Shown here: one piece after another, positions 43,401 to 53,583 of the stretch
Layout of the letters: every line of letters begins with the position of its first letter
Numbering within the stretch: position 1 is the stretch's first letter
Notes under the pieces: model-generated
Seen by the model: only the letters and a program-made list of their open reading frames with translations
What the model was told of the DNA's origin: nothing
Databases searched by the model: none
DNA from: Defluviitaleaceae bacterium
GTDB taxonomy: Bacteria; Bacillota; Clostridia; Lachnospirales; WQUN01
Assembly: GCA_009780585.1 (NCBI GenBank)
Contig: WQZS01000020.1
Location: forward strand, 1 to 58,234
Reading direction: 5' to 3'
DNA: 58,234 nt
Program-made: the position numbers and the translations under genes

Positions 43401-45413
43401 ATGCCTCAACCATACAAAGTTTTGATTGTTGATGACCAAGTTACAAACCTTCGCACCCTCGAGCATATTTTACAAAAAGAATACACCGTATATTCGGCAA
43501 ACAACGGGCGCGCCGGCATACAATGCGCGCACAAGTTCCATCCGGACGTTATCCTGCTTGACGTTTTAATGCCGGAAATGGACGGCTACGATGTGATAAA
43601 AGCATTAAAGGCTTCCGAAGAAACGAAAGACATACCCGTTATTTTCGTAACCTCGATGGATTGCAGGGACGCGGAGGAAAAAGGTTTGGCATTAGGTGCG
43701 GCGGATTACATAACCAAGCCGTATATCGAAGCCATCGTAAAATTAAGGGTCCGCAACCAGGTCACGTTGAAGGTAATGAAGCGCGATTTGGAAGCGGCGG
43801 TAGTATCCGCGCAAATGGCAAACCATGCGAAGTCGTCATTTTTGGCAAACATGAGCCATGAGATTCGCTCGCCGATGAACGTAATCGTCGGATTAACGCA
43901 AATGATTTTGGAAGACAACGGATTGGAAGATTCGTTGAGGGAGCATCTAACGAAAATCAACATGGCGAGCGACATGCTGCTGCTCATCATCAATCAGATT
44001 TTGGACATTTCAAAGATAGAATCGGGCAAGCTAACCCTTACGCCTGTGAAGTATGACATTGCGAGTATGCTCCACAACGCCGTATCGATGAACCTTACCC
44101 GCTTCAGCGACAAAGCGTTGGTTTTTAAACTCCACATTGATGATAATCTGTACAATTATTTTTACGGCGATGATTTGCGCGTCGGGCAAATCATTAACAA
44201 TTTGCTCAGCAATGCGTTCAAGTACACGCACAGCGGTACGATAACGCTAACCATCGGCTGTACGCGCGAAAGCGAAAACGACGTAATCCTTTCCTTTTCC
44301 GTCAGCGACACGGGTATTGGCATACGGCAGGAGGATTTGGGCAAATTATTCACCGACTATAACCAAGTGGATGCCCAAGCGAACCGCGCCATAGAGGGGA
44401 CGGGGCTTGGGCTTTCCATCACCAAGGGGCTTGTAGAACTGATGAACGGAACGGTTACGGTGGAGAGCGAATACAGCAAGGGGACTGTTTTTCATGTAAA
44501 CGTAAAGCAGGGTTTTGTTAGCGAAGAATATATAGACGCGGAAACGGCGGAGGCATTGTGCGGATTGCGTTACAGGAATTACAAACAAAATTCTACCCTC
44601 GAACTTACGCGGCCGGATTTACGCCATGTGTCGGTACTGGTGGTTGACGATTATTTACCAAACTTGGATGTGGCGAAGTGGATGTTCGGGAAATATAAGC
44701 TGAACGTGGATTGCGTGACAAGCGGCCGGGAAGCGATAGACCGCGTACAAGCGGGCGAACCACGGTACGATGCCGTTTTTATGGATCATATGATGCCCGG
44801 GATGGACGGCGTGGAAGCGACGAAATTGATCCGCGCCATTGAAAGCGACTATGTTTCACATTTACCCATAATCGCGTTAACGGCGAACGCGGTCGCCGGA
44901 AACGAACAATTCTTCCTGGATAACGGCTTTCAAGCGTTTTTGTCCAAGCCCGTTAACCTTTCAAAGTTGGACTTAATTATCAGGCGGTGGCTCATGGGGG
45001 ACGGGGAAGCGACCGACAGAGCGGCACAAGCCGTTAACGACGGCGGCTCCGCCGCTTCGCCGCCCGTAAGCATCGAGATACCGAACATCAACGCGAAACT
45101 GGGGTTGGGTATATACGATAACGATGTTGAAATGTATTTGGACATCCTGCGTTCGTTTACCGAGGATATACCCGCCGAGTTGGAAAAACTACGCGATGTA
45201 ACGGAACAAACGCTGCCGCTGTACGCCATCAACGTCCATACCGTAAAGGGCTCCGCCTCGGGCATCGGCGCGCGCGCTTCAGCGGACGCCGCCATGCGCT
45301 TGGAACAAATGGCAAAAGAAGGGGACATCAACGGCGTACTCGCCGATAATGCCCCCTTCGTACAAAGCGTTTATTCATTGATATCGGATATAAAACATTA
45401 CCTCGGCGCTTAA
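43401..45413 (+). CDS. Hybrid sensor histidine kinase (REC-HK-REC-HPt)
   Basis: A 670-residue cytoplasmic phosphorelay protein. An N-terminal receiver (1-125) has the phospho-Asp in VILLDVLMPEMDG. The kinase core has H153 in NMSHEIRSPMNVIVG and an ATPase domain (about 265-375) with NLLSNAFKYTHSG, SDTGIGIRQEDL and GTGLGLSITKGL. A second receiver (about 410-535) has D462 in FMDHMMPGMDG. A C-terminal HPt domain has H613 in NVHTVKGSASGIG. There is no transmembrane or known sensor domain, so the input is probably phosphorylation of the first receiver. It is convergent with the receiver-protein gene (5-base gap). Confidence 0.95.
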   Translation: MPQPYKVLIVDDQVTNLRTLEHILQKEYTVYSANNGRAGIQCAHKFHPDVILLDVLMPEMDGYDVIKALKASEETKDIPVIFVTSMDCRDAEEKGLALGAADYITKPYIEAIVKLRVRNQVTLKVMKRDLEAAVVSAQMANHAKSSFLANMSHEIRSPMNVIVGLTQMILEDNGLEDSLREHLTKINMASDMLLLIINQILDISKIESGKLTLTPVKYDIASMLHNAVSMNLTRFSDKALVFKLHIDDNLYNYFYGDDLRVGQIINNLLSNAFKYTHSGTITLTIGCTRESENDVILSFSVSDTGIGIRQEDLGKLFTDYNQVDAQANRAIEGTGLGLSITKGLVELMNGTVTVESEYSKGTVFHVNVKQGFVSEEYIDAETAEALCGLRYRNYKQNSTLELTRPDLRHVSVLVVDDYLPNLDVAKWMFGKYKLNVDCVTSGREAIDRVQAGEPRYDAVFMDHMMPGMDGVEATKLIRAIESDYVSHLPIIALTANAVAGNEQFFLDNGFQAFLSKPVNLSKLDLIIRRWLMGDGEATDRAAQAVNDGGSAASPPVSIEIPNINAKLGLGIYDNDVEMYLDILRSFTEDIPAELEKLRDVTEQTLPLYAINVHTVKGSASGIGARASADAAMRLEQMAKEGDINGVLADNAPFVQSVYSLISDIKHYLGA

Positions 45414-45417
45414 AAGG

Positions 45418-46080
45418 TCACATAAACTCCTTCAGCTTCGCAAGCAACTGGTTCACCCGTAAGGGCTTCATCAGCAACCCCGCCGCGCCTACCGCCGCCG
45501 CTTTCGCGATGTATTCCCTGTCGGAGTTCGCGGTTATGAAGATGATAGGTGCCTTTTGGCCGCTCTGCTTGATTTTGCGGGCAAGCTCATAACCGTCCAT
45601 ATCCGGCATTTCGATATCCAAAAGGATGACGTTGGGCTGGTTGTTTTTCAAAAACGCTAACGCTTCGTCGCCGGAAGTTACGCAATGCAGTTCGTAATCT
45701 GTGTTCGCCAAAAGCCTTTTCAATGTATTGAGGAACATGACGGCGTTATCGACCGCCAATATACCCATGCCGCTTACCCTTTGCGTTTGTTGTTTGCTTT
45801 GCTTGTTCATGTACTCCGCTAATTGCAAATCAACCGTCAACGAAATGACGTCCAATATAATCTGCTCCGCAACCGCCTCGATTTCATCGGGGCTTTTTTG
45901 CGTGAGCGTACCGATGGCGGCGCGGTGTTTCGCCGCCGCTTCGCTTTGGCCGTTTTTAGCCAACGCATCGCAAATATCCGACAACTCATTCGTTGCTTGC
46001 CTGTAATCCTTCTTTGCCAAGGCATTGCGTACTTTTTGGACCTGTACGGAAACATTATCCACAAATGCGTGAATGTTCAT
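45418..46080 (-). CDS. Response-regulator protein with C-terminal receiver domain
   Basis: A 220-residue protein. The N-terminal half (about 1-95) is helical, with no known output domain (DNVSVQVQKVRNALAKKDY, QATNELSDICDALAKNGQ). The C-terminal receiver (about 102-220) has the phospho-Asp in VILLDIEMPDMDGYEL, the Thr in IIFITANSD and Lys in LLMKPLRVNQL. The first acidic pair is reduced to DN (ILAVDNAVMF), which may lower metal affinity. Lying beside a hybrid kinase and a chemoreceptor, it may be a receiver in the same signalling path. It starts 21 bases after the chemoreceptor stop. Confidence 0.85.
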   Translation of the reverse strand: MNIHAFVDNVSVQVQKVRNALAKKDYRQATNELSDICDALAKNGQSEAAAKHRAAIGTLTQKSPDEIEAVAEQIILDVISLTVDLQLAEYMNKQSKQQTQRVSGMGILAVDNAVMFLNTLKRLLANTDYELHCVTSGDEALAFLKNNQPNVILLDIEMPDMDGYELARKIKQSGQKAPIIFITANSDREYIAKAAAVGAAGLLMKPLRVNQLLAKLKEFM

Positions 46081-46101
46081 ATCAGCACCTCGCTTTTTAG
46101 T

Positions 46102-48573
46102 TTATTTATTCTTATTTACTTGTTCATTTAATTGGAATTGGGCGATCAATTCCTCCAAGACGGAGGATTGGTTGCTCATGTTCAACGATGCGGCGGCGCT
46201 TTCCTTCGCCGTTGCGGCGGTATTTTGCACGATTTCCGCCACATTCCCCACATCGACATTGATAACCTCTATGGCGCGGTATTGCTCATCGGAGGACGCG
46301 GCGATTTGATTATATATAGACGTGCTTTCGTTTATGCCCGACACAATTGCCGTCAGGCTTTGGGAGGTTTCCGCGGCAATGCGCGAGCCCAGCTCCGCCT
46401 TTTCAATGGAGGTGGACACCATTTCGCCGGTATCTTGGGCGGCTTGTACGCTGCTGTTAACAAGGCTCCGCACTTCGTTGGCGTTTATTTTTTCGATGGT
46501 TCTGTATTGCTCGTTCGACGAAATGGAAACCTCGTTGATTAGCTTGGTGCTTTCCTTGATGCCGTTTACGATTTCGTTCAGGCTCGAAGCCGTTTCGTTT
46601 GCGATACGGGAACCAAGCCGGGCTTTTTCCATGGAGTTGGAAATCATGCTTGTGGTATCCTTTGCGGCGTCCGCGCTCTTTGCCGCAAGGGAGCGCACCT
46701 CATCCGCCACCACCGCGAAGCCCCTTCCGTGTTCACCCGCCCGTGCCGCTTCCACCGACGCGTTAAGGGCAAGCAAATTGGTTTGGAAGGATATATCCTC
46801 AATCATCTTGATAACCTTGTTTATATCCTGGCTGGATTGGTTTATGTCTTCAACGGCTTTCATCATTTCGGACATTTGAAGGCTGCCTTTTTCGGCACTT
46901 TGTTTGATGTTTTCCGCCAGCGCCGCGGCCGTATCGGCTTTGTTTGCGTTTTCCTTCGTTTTTTCCGCTATTTCGGACATGGACACGGTCAATTGCTTTT
47001 CGGCGGATTCCGCTATGCCGTTGATGATTTCAATGACCTTGCTGATGTTATGGCTGGATTGGTTTATTTCGTTTACCGCCTGCATCATTTCGGACATTTG
47101 ATTGCTGCCCTTTTCGGCGTTTTGCTTAATCGTATTGGCAAGAATCGCGGCCTTTCCCGTCCTTTCCGTGTTATCCTTTATTTTACCCGCTATTTCGGAC
47201 ATGGAAGCGGATAAGCGTTTCACGGTATCGGCTTGGGAAATCGAGCCCTGCGCGAGCATTTGGGAACCGTCGGAAATCTGCTTGGATCCGTTCGCCACCT
47301 GCACGCCCGCCGTCGCAACCTTATGCAATACGCGCAACGTTTCCTCAACCATCATATTGATGGATAAGTTGATAACGTCTTCATCCGAGCGGACGCTCAT
47401 CTTTGAAGTGTAATCGCCCTCGGCTACCCGCGCCAAAATATAAGCCTGCTGCTTAAAACATTCCAGCATATCGGAAAACGCGCGTTCCAACAGGATAACC
47501 TCGTTTTTGGTGGGCGTCTTTTCGGCATCCAACCCCTCTATTTCAATATCGCCTATCGAAATAGCAACGGACGCCTTTGTAAGTTTTTTTATCGGGGTCA
47601 TCACGGTCGTTTTGACCGAATATAAGACGACGATAGCGGCGATAAGCAATATCGCAATGGAAATGGGGATAATAAGGATCATGATAGCGGTGAAGGACTC
47701 CATCATCACCTCTCCGATTACCCCCTCGGGTAATACCGTCACCATATGCCAATCTACGGAATGCATCGTGCCCGAAGCGAAATAACTGTACCCTCCGCCG
47801 GGGCTCCTGTGCCTGTATACACCGTCGGCACTTACTATTTGCGCCCATACACCCGTATATCCCCCGTTGGCAATTGTTCTCATATTCATGAAATTGCCCT
47901 CGGCGTCGGGCGCGAAGTTTGGGTCACCGTGTATCAATATATCCCCGTCTGTATAAAGCAACATACTTACGCCGTCCCGGTGCAGCGTGGCGGCATGGGT
48001 CTGTTCATTCAAGAACGGGAGCAGGATATCTATGGCGGCGACACCTATTACCCTGCCGTCCCTCACCACCGCGCGGACTACGGATATACACAGCTCGCCC
48101 GTGTTTGAATCCACATAAGGCTTTGTGACGTGCGGGATGCCGGGGTCGGTCAACGCCAAACGATACCAGCCGCGCTCCGTCGCCCGCCACCGGTAATATA
48201 TCGTTTCGATGGGGAAGCCGCTGCCAAATATGGCCGTATCATCGGGAAAGCCTATATATACGTCTTCATAGGCGGTATTCGTAACCAGCGTGGCGGTTAA
48301 TATATCCATTAACTTCACACGCGAGGGCTCCTGCGACAAATCCACAATATCGGTAAACTTGATCGCGTTCGCCACGGCGTTTACCGCTGCCATATGACCC
48401 TCGATCCATTCGTTCATAAAAAGGGCTTGCCGCGCTATTTCGCTTTGCCATTTTGCCAAAGACTCCGTCCGGATGCTGTTGTTTGCCAAATACGTCGAAA
48501 TACCCACCGTTACCAGCACGCTCACAAAAATGATGCATACCATGATTACGGAAATTTTTTTGCCGATACTCAT
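46102..48573 (-). CDS. Methyl-accepting chemotaxis protein with duplicated signalling-domain arms
   Basis: An 823-residue chemoreceptor. TM1 at about 8-30, a dCache-type extracellular sensor (about 35-285: [45 protein letters not shown]), TM2 at about 290-320, a HAMP domain and the signalling domain with tip [20 protein letters not shown]. The N-terminal arm has SMSEIA to NKVI twice at a 74-codon spacing (47202 and 46980), and the C-terminal arm has EVRSL to IEKIN twice at a 75-codon spacing (46701 and 46476). The hairpin is therefore longer on both sides of the tip. GGGAGG precedes the ATG. Confidence 0.92.
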   Translation of the reverse strand: MSIGKKISVIMVCIIFVSVLVTVGISTYLANNSIRTESLAKWQSEIARQALFMNEWIEGHMAAVNAVANAIKFTDIVDLSQEPSRVKLMDILTATLVTNTAYEDVYIGFPDDTAIFGSGFPIETIYYRWRATERGWYRLALTDPGIPHVTKPYVDSNTGELCISVVRAVVRDGRVIGVAAIDILLPFLNEQTHAATLHRDGVSMLLYTDGDILIHGDPNFAPDAEGNFMNMRTIANGGYTGVWAQIVSADGVYRHRSPGGGYSYFASGTMHSVDWHMVTVLPEGVIGEVMMESFTAIMILIIPISIAILLIAAIVVLYSVKTTVMTPIKKLTKASVAISIGDIEIEGLDAEKTPTKNEVILLERAFSDMLECFKQQAYILARVAEGDYTSKMSVRSDEDVINLSINMMVEETLRVLHKVATAGVQVANGSKQISDGSQMLAQGSISQADTVKRLSASMSEIAGKIKDNTERTGKAAILANTIKQNAEKGSNQMSEMMQAVNEINQSSHNISKVIEIINGIAESAEKQLTVSMSEIAEKTKENANKADTAAALAENIKQSAEKGSLQMSEMMKAVEDINQSSQDINKVIKMIEDISFQTNLLALNASVEAARAGEHGRGFAVVADEVRSLAAKSADAAKDTTSMISNSMEKARLGSRIANETASSLNEIVNGIKESTKLINEVSISSNEQYRTIEKINANEVRSLVNSSVQAAQDTGEMVSTSIEKAELGSRIAAETSQSLTAIVSGINESTSIYNQIAASSDEQYRAIEVINVDVGNVAEIVQNTAATAKESAAASLNMSNQSSVLEELIAQFQLNEQVNKNK

Positions 48574-48639
48574 AACATATAACCTCCCTGGGGTAAGCCG
48601 TTTAGTTATTATTACAACTGCATTGATAATTTGCCGTAA

Positions 48640-49497
48640 CTAATTCAAAAAATAATCCGCCAAGTTCGCGTTAGGGTCGATAAACGGCTCAATCAACGGT
48701 AGCTTGGCCGTCATCAGCGTCGTTACGCCCGGCCCGTGGCCGGAAATCACGCAATCGCCGTGTACGATCACGCCAATGGTACACGCTCCCGTACGGTACG
48801 AACGTCCGTAACGCGTGTCGGCGTTTTTGATTGCGACGATATCGCCGAAGCGCAAATCGCCAAGTCCGTACCGCTCCTTAATTTCATCATCAAAAAGCGT
48901 GATGTCGTAATCACCACCCGCCGTATTGACCGTACCCAACCCCGAGCCCATGATGGAAGCGGGTGCGATCTTCGCCACGCCGACCCGTAATTTGCCGTTA
49001 TCTTCAATTATGTTCATCTTCCCGATCAACGCCGGTGATACGTTGCGCAGCATGATATCGGGGTAATCGGACAATTCCATCCCCTGCCCCGCAGCTTTAA
49101 CCATCACGTTGTCGTCGATGCTCATCTTTTCCAGCACTTCCTGCGGGAAATAAATAAGCACATGGTCCGAACCGCCGTGCTTGCCCGTTACGATCCCCTT
49201 TTCGCCTTTTGCGTCGCCGCTTTTTACGATGGCTTCGTTACCGACGCACGAAAGGATTTGCAACGCGTGGTTATGGTCTGTTTCCTTGTGCCGGATAGTC
49301 ACACCCGGCTCCAGGTGGTCCGCCGCCCAATCGATGCAATTATCGCCGATCTTGGCGTTGTAAGTAATGCCGCCCGTACCCGGTATCCACACGACATTAC
49401 CCTCAATGGTAGTACGTCCCGTTTCCCGCATCTTAGGGTGCCATACAACACCGCCTACGGAAATTACGGGCAATTTGTCTACATTTGTTTTAACCAT
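48640..49497 (-). CDS. DUF4438 family protein
   Basis: A 285-residue cytoplasmic protein of the DUF4438 family (structurally known from a Thermotoga protein, function unknown). Characteristic segments are GTGGITYNAKIGDNCIDWAA, GIVTGKHGGSDHVLIYFP, NVSPALIGKM, AGGDYDITLFD, GDIVAIKNADTRYGRSYR and ISGHGPGVTTLM. The start is the second of two adjacent ATGs, 5 bases after GGAGG. It lies 29 bases after the GH4 glycosidase gene and is probably co-transcribed, which suggests a role in sugar metabolism; no reaction can be assigned. Confidence 0.88.
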   Translation of the reverse strand: MVKTNVDKLPVISVGGVVWHPKMRETGRTTIEGNVVWIPGTGGITYNAKIGDNCIDWAADHLEPGVTIRHKETDHNHALQILSCVGNEAIVKSGDAKGEKGIVTGKHGGSDHVLIYFPQEVLEKMSIDDNVMVKAAGQGMELSDYPDIMLRNVSPALIGKMNIIEDNGKLRVGVAKIAPASIMGSGLGTVNTAGGDYDITLFDDEIKERYGLGDLRFGDIVAIKNADTRYGRSYRTGACTIGVIVHGDCVISGHGPGVTTLMTAKLPLIEPFIDPNANLADYFLN

Positions 49498-49526
49498 CAT
49501 ATCCTCCCGATCTTTTTATTTTTAGT

Positions 49527-50867
49527 TTATCTATACTTCGGCATCCAGTCCCCGTGGCGTTCGATTAATTCGTCCACCATTTTGATGATGTCGTCAATAC
49601 TCAATTCCGCCGCCGTATGCGGGTCGAGCATAGCCGCTTGGTATACATGTTCCAATTTTTCCGTTACCGCCGCTTCTATCGTGATTAGGTGTACGTTAAC
49701 GTGCGTCATGTTCATGGCGGCGAGTTGGACGGGTAAGCGGCCGACATGGCAAGGATTGACGCCGTGCGCGTCCACCATGCAGGGTACTTCCACACAGGCT
49801 TCGTGCGGCAGGTTTTCGATCAACCCGTTGTTGATTACGTTGCCGCCGATCTTCGTAAGCGTTCCCGCGGCCAGGGATTCCATTATATAGGAAGCGTATT
49901 CACCCGAACGGCGGTGCGGTTCCCTCCTTACCGCGTCCGCAAGGCCCTTATAATCCCGTTCCCATGCCGCGATTTGCTCGATGCAACGGCGGGGGTATTC
50001 GTCCAACGGGATGTTAAAGCGGTCGATAAGCTCGGGGTATTTCGATTTGATATACCACGGGTTATATTCGGCGTTGTGTTCGCTGGATTCGGTGCAATAG
50101 TAACCCATTTTGGCGATGTAGTCGTAACGCACCATATCCCAATGCTTATTCGCCGCCGCTTCGCTCGCGAGGGCGTTTTTCTCCGCGGCGCGCTTGCGGA
50201 TTTCGGGGTACAGGTCTTTGCCGTGCTTATCCTTGATTTCCAACAGCCAACCCATGTGGTTGATACCCGCGATAAGCTCGCGTCGGCCCTCCCACAAATC
50301 ACCCATACCCAAGTTATCCAGCAAATGGTACGAGCAACCCTGCACGCTGTGGCATAAACCGATCGTCTTAACCCCCGTATAACGTTGCATATAACCGCAC
50401 AATATGGACATGGGGTTCGTATAGTTTAAAAACCACGCGTCGGGGCAGACCGCCTCCATGTCACGGGCGAAATCGCGCAGTACGGGTATCGTGCGTAATC
50501 CGCGCATTATCCCGCCGATACCCAGCGTATCGGCGATGGTTTGGCGCAAGCCGTATTTGTTGGGTATCTCAAAGTCCGTGATCGTACACGGGTCATATAA
50601 ACCGACCTGGATTGCGTTGACCACAAAATTTGCTCCGCGCAGGGCTTCCCTGCGGTTTTCCACTCCCAAATAAGATAGGATACGCGCCTTACCGCCCAAG
50701 CCTTCGTTAAGGGCGCGGATGATCGCTTCGCTTTCCTTCAGCCGTTGGCCGTCGATGTCGTACAAAGCGATTTCCGAATCCGCCAAGGCGGGCGTTGCCA
50801 TGCAATCGCCCAACAAAGCCCGCGCGAAAACGGTGCTGCCCGCGCCCATAAAAGTTATCTTCGCCAT
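49527..50867 (-). CDS. GH4 family alpha-galactosidase/alpha-glucosidase
   Basis: A 446-residue NAD- and Mn-dependent glycosidase, which works by oxidation at C3, elimination and re-addition rather than by classical hydrolysis. The Rossmann motif is ITFMGAGSTVFARALLGD; the metal ligand Cys and His lie in GLCHSVQG, and NYTNPMSI and GINHMGWLLE are typical. The CHS motif points to alpha-galactosidase (MelA-like) or related alpha-glucosidase/glucuronidase specificity. The start at 50867 follows GGAAGGG; 30 upstream codons are rejected. It is the first gene of the pair with the DUF4438 protein; a 171-bp divergent region separates it from the nitroreductase. Confidence 0.93.
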   Translation of the reverse strand: MAKITFMGAGSTVFARALLGDCMATPALADSEIALYDIDGQRLKESEAIIRALNEGLGGKARILSYLGVENRREALRGANFVVNAIQVGLYDPCTITDFEIPNKYGLRQTIADTLGIGGIMRGLRTIPVLRDFARDMEAVCPDAWFLNYTNPMSILCGYMQRYTGVKTIGLCHSVQGCSYHLLDNLGMGDLWEGRRELIAGINHMGWLLEIKDKHGKDLYPEIRKRAAEKNALASEAAANKHWDMVRYDYIAKMGYYCTESSEHNAEYNPWYIKSKYPELIDRFNIPLDEYPRRCIEQIAAWERDYKGLADAVRREPHRRSGEYASYIMESLAAGTLTKIGGNVINNGLIENLPHEACVEVPCMVDAHGVNPCHVGRLPVQLAAMNMTHVNVHLITIEAAVTEKLEHVYQAAMLDPHTAAELSIDDIIKMVDELIERHGDWMPKYR

Positions 50868-51038
50868 ATAAATCAATCCCTTCCTTTTTTTATGTTTGAT
50901 TATGTGGTTTTCATAACCATTCGTCAACCGTCGACAACCGTTTTGTATATATGGCATTTACATTTGCGGCGGTTACATGTATATTTTACGGCGTCCGTTA
51001 TTATTGCCGAAAGTTGTCCAACGAAAGGATGATTTCTT

Positions 51039-51590
51039 ATGAATGATGTATTAAAAGCGATCTTCGAACGCAATTCCTGCCGCGACTTCTCCGGCGAACC
51101 GCTGACCGATGAACAGGTTGACTTACTCGTAAAGAGTGCGCTTGCCGCCCCGAGCGCGATGAACGCCATGCCCTGGCACGTCATCGCCGTCACGGACAAG
51201 GAAATGCTCGACGAAATGGACGCCTACATGATCAAGCACATCGAGGATACCAACCCCGATTGGCACAACCGCATGAAGGAACGCGGCGGCAAGATATTCT
51301 ATAACGCCCCCTGCCTGATCCTCATTGCCAAGAACGATTCCGAATGGGCCGCGTTGGATGCCGGTATCGTAAGCCAAAACGTTGCGCTTGCCGCACATTC
51401 GCTGGGTTTGGGCAATGTAATCTGCGGCATGGCGCGTTTGGCGTTGGAAGGCGTGTGGGGCGAAGAATGGGCGAAGCGCCTGCGAATCCCCGAAGGGTAC
51501 ACCTTCGGCATGTCGGTATGCGTCGGCATCGCCAACAAGGGCAAAACCCCGCACGAATTAAATTACGAAAAAATGACATATATTAAATAG
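51039..51590 (+). CDS. Nitroreductase family flavoprotein
   Basis: A 183-residue FMN-binding oxidoreductase. The N-terminal RNSCRDFSGEPLTDEQVDLL, the SALAAPSAMNAMPWHVIAV segment and the C-terminal GMSVCVGIANKGKTP pattern are typical of the nitroreductase superfamily, whose members reduce nitro groups, flavins or quinones with NAD(P)H. GAAAGGA lies upstream of the ATG. Likely first gene of a run with the DUF6106-like protein and the IMPDH homologue (gaps of 11 and 14 bases). The natural substrate is unknown. Confidence 0.93.
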   Translation: MNDVLKAIFERNSCRDFSGEPLTDEQVDLLVKSALAAPSAMNAMPWHVIAVTDKEMLDEMDAYMIKHIEDTNPDWHNRMKERGGKIFYNAPCLILIAKNDSEWAALDAGIVSQNVALAAHSLGLGNVICGMARLALEGVWGEEWAKRLRIPEGYTFGMSVCVGIANKGKTPHELNYEKMTYIK

Positions 51591-51601
51591 GGGTAACGAT
51601 C

Positions 51602-52111
51602 ATGGGTGACGTGTTTAAGGAACAAATTATAAAACGCAAGCCAACCGCGAGGGATTTCGTCTTTAGGGTCCTATTGGTTGCCGCCGCCGGGCTTATCTTC
51701 TTCCTGGCGATGATGTTCCTGCCGAGCTTCGGTGTTATCTTCGGGTTCGCGGCGATGTTCGGCGCGTGGTACGGCATGTCCTTCCTCAACGTGGAATACG
51801 AATACGTATTTACCAACGGGGATTTGGATATCGACGTCATTTATAACAAAGCGCGCCGTAAGCGGCTTTTTACCGGTCAAGTCAACAACTTCGAAATCAT
51901 GTGCCATGTGGATGATAAGGTCCATATCGGCGATTTTGCCTCGGCGCAGGAAACGAGGGATTATTCAAGCGGCGAATCCGGTGAAAATACCTATGTTTTT
52001 CTTACGACGCAAAGCGGCAAGCGTATAAAAGTCATCTTCGAACCCAACGAAAAATTACTAAAAGCGATAGGTACGGTACTCACCCGCAGGAAGCTGTTTA
52101 TCAAACAATAG
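51602..52111 (+). CDS. Membrane protein, DUF6106-like
   Basis: A 169-residue protein with two close hydrophobic helices (about 20-40 and 42-60) near the N-terminus and a C-terminal soluble domain. The pattern FKEQIIKRKPTARDFVFRVL, then VEYEYVFTNGDLDIDVIYNK, RRKRLFTGQVNNFEIM and a late KVIFEPNEKLLKAIG is characteristic of the uncharacterised DUF6106 family of Clostridia (recalled, not searched). It resembles PH-like domain proteins. AGGGG precedes the ATG; co-transcription with its neighbours is likely. Function unknown. Confidence 0.75.
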   Translation: MGDVFKEQIIKRKPTARDFVFRVLLVAAAGLIFFLAMMFLPSFGVIFGFAAMFGAWYGMSFLNVEYEYVFTNGDLDIDVIYNKARRKRLFTGQVNNFEIMCHVDDKVHIGDFASAQETRDYSSGESGENTYVFLTTQSGKRIKVIFEPNEKLLKAIGTVLTRRKLFIKQ

Positions 52112-52125
52112 AAAAGAGGTGCGCC

Positions 52126-53583
52126 ATGCTTCACGAACCCCTTCCCGAAGGGTTGGCCTTCGACGATGTTTTAATCGTGCCGGAATTTTCGGACGTGCAA
52201 CCCGTCCATGTCGATGTTTCTCTCAAATTAACGCCGGATATCGCCCTGCGTATCCCCTTCATTTCGGCGGGGATGGACACGGTGACCGAAGCGAACATGG
52301 CGATCGCCGTCGCGCGCTGCGGCGGGTTGGGCGTTATCCATCGCCACATGCCCATCGAGGATCAAGCCGGCGAAGTGGACCGCGTTAAGCGCAGCGAACA
52401 CGGCGTCATCACCGATCCCTTCTCCCTCTCGCCCAACCACTATGTATATGAAGCGGAAAAACTGATGAACCGTTATCACATTTCGGGCGTGCCCATCACC
52501 GAGCACGAAAAGCTCGTCGGCATCATCACCAACCGCGACCTGCGCTTCGAAAAAGATTACGGCAAAAAAATCTATGAAGTCATGACCAAGGAAAACTTGA
52601 TTACCGCGCCCGTGGGCACGACGCTGGAGGAAGCCAAGGAAATCCTCGTCCTTAACAAAGTCGAAAAGCTCCCGATTGTGGATAAGGAAGGCAATCTAAA
52701 GGGCTTAATCACCGTAAAAGATATTAATAAATCCATCAAATACCCCATGTCGGCTAAGGATAACCATGGACGGCTGCTCGTAGGCGCGGCGGTCGGTATC
52801 AAGGACGACTACATGGAGCGTGTGCAAGCCCTGGCCAAACGCAAGGCCGACGTCATCGTACTCGAAGTCCTCCACGGCCAGGCGAAAAATGTCCTCAACG
52901 CCATCCGCACCATTAAATCGGACTTCCCCCATATCGCGCTCATCGCGGGTAATATCGCGACCGCTTCCGCCGCCAAGGCACTCATAGACGCCGGTGCGGA
53001 CATCATTAAGGTAGGCATCGGCCCTTCGTCCGTATCGACCAAACGTGTTGTGGCGGGCGTCGGCGTCCCACAAATCAGCGCGATACTCGATTGCGCGGCC
53101 GTCGCGCGCCCCGCCGGTGTTACGGTCATCGCCGACGGCGGCATACGCTATTCCGGTGACATTTCGAAGGCCATCGCCGCGGGTGCGTCCGCTTGTATGA
53201 TGGGTAACCTCTTAGCCGGATGCGAGGAAAGCCCCGGCACGACCGAACTCTTCCAAGGCCGTAAATACAAGACCTACCGCCATATGGAATCCGCAGCCGA
53301 TTACGACGAACCCGACTTGTCCGAATTCGGTTACCCCAGCCCCGCGGGGGTCATCATTTCCAAAGGCGTGGAAGGCCGCATCACTTACAAAGGCCCCGTC
53401 GCCGACGTCTTGACCCAACTCCTCGGCGGTTTGACCATCGGCATGAGCTACGCGGGCTGCCGAACAATCCGGGAAATGCACGAACGCGCCAAACTTATAC
53501 GCGTATCCATGGCGGGCCTGCGCGAATCACATCCCCACGACGTACAAATTACGCGGGAATCACCGAATTACAGCATAATATAA
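52126..53583 (+). CDS. IMP dehydrogenase homologue with changed active site
   Basis: A 485-residue protein with the full IMPDH architecture: TIM barrel split by two CBS domains (about 90-205). Conserved parts are [45 protein letters not shown] and [20 protein letters not shown]. The catalytic loop, normally GIGPGSICTTR, reads [11 protein letters not shown], so the catalytic Cys (near residue 305 in E. coli) is Ser304 (codon TCG at 53035-53037). The NAD-side VIDTAHGH reads [14 protein letters not shown] reads YRHMES, and no Arg-Tyr dyad (DRYF type) is found in the flap. IMP phosphate binding looks intact. It may be an inactive or repurposed paralogue; calling it guaB would be unsafe. Confidence 0.85.
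   Translation: MLHEPLPEGLAFDDVLIVPEFSDVQPVHVDVSLKLTPDIALRIPFISAGMDTVTEANMAIAVARCGGLGVIHRHMPIEDQAGEVDRVKRSEHGVITDPFSLSPNHYVYEAEKLMNRYHISGVPITEHEKLVGIITNRDLRFEKDYGKKIYEVMTKENLITAPVGTTLEEAKEILVLNKVEKLPIVDKEGNLKGLITVKDINKSIKYPMSAKDNHGRLLVGAAVGIKDDYMERVQALAKRKADVIVLEVLHGQAKNVLNAIRTIKSDFPHIALIAGNIATASAAKALIDAGADIIKVGIGPSSVSTKRVVAGVGVPQISAILDCAAVARPAGVTVIADGGIRYSGDISKAIAAGASACMMGNLLAGCEESPGTTELFQGRKYKTYRHMESAADYDEPDLSEFGYPSPAGVIISKGVEGRITYKGPVADVLTQLLGGLTIGMSYAGCRTIREMHERAKLIRVSMAGLRESHPHDVQITRESPNYSII

Noticed and set aside
50868..51038. LacI-type operator around GTCGAC in the GH4/nitroreductase divergent region
   Set aside because: Only the central six bases are palindromic and the flanks do not match, so an operator cannot be supported.
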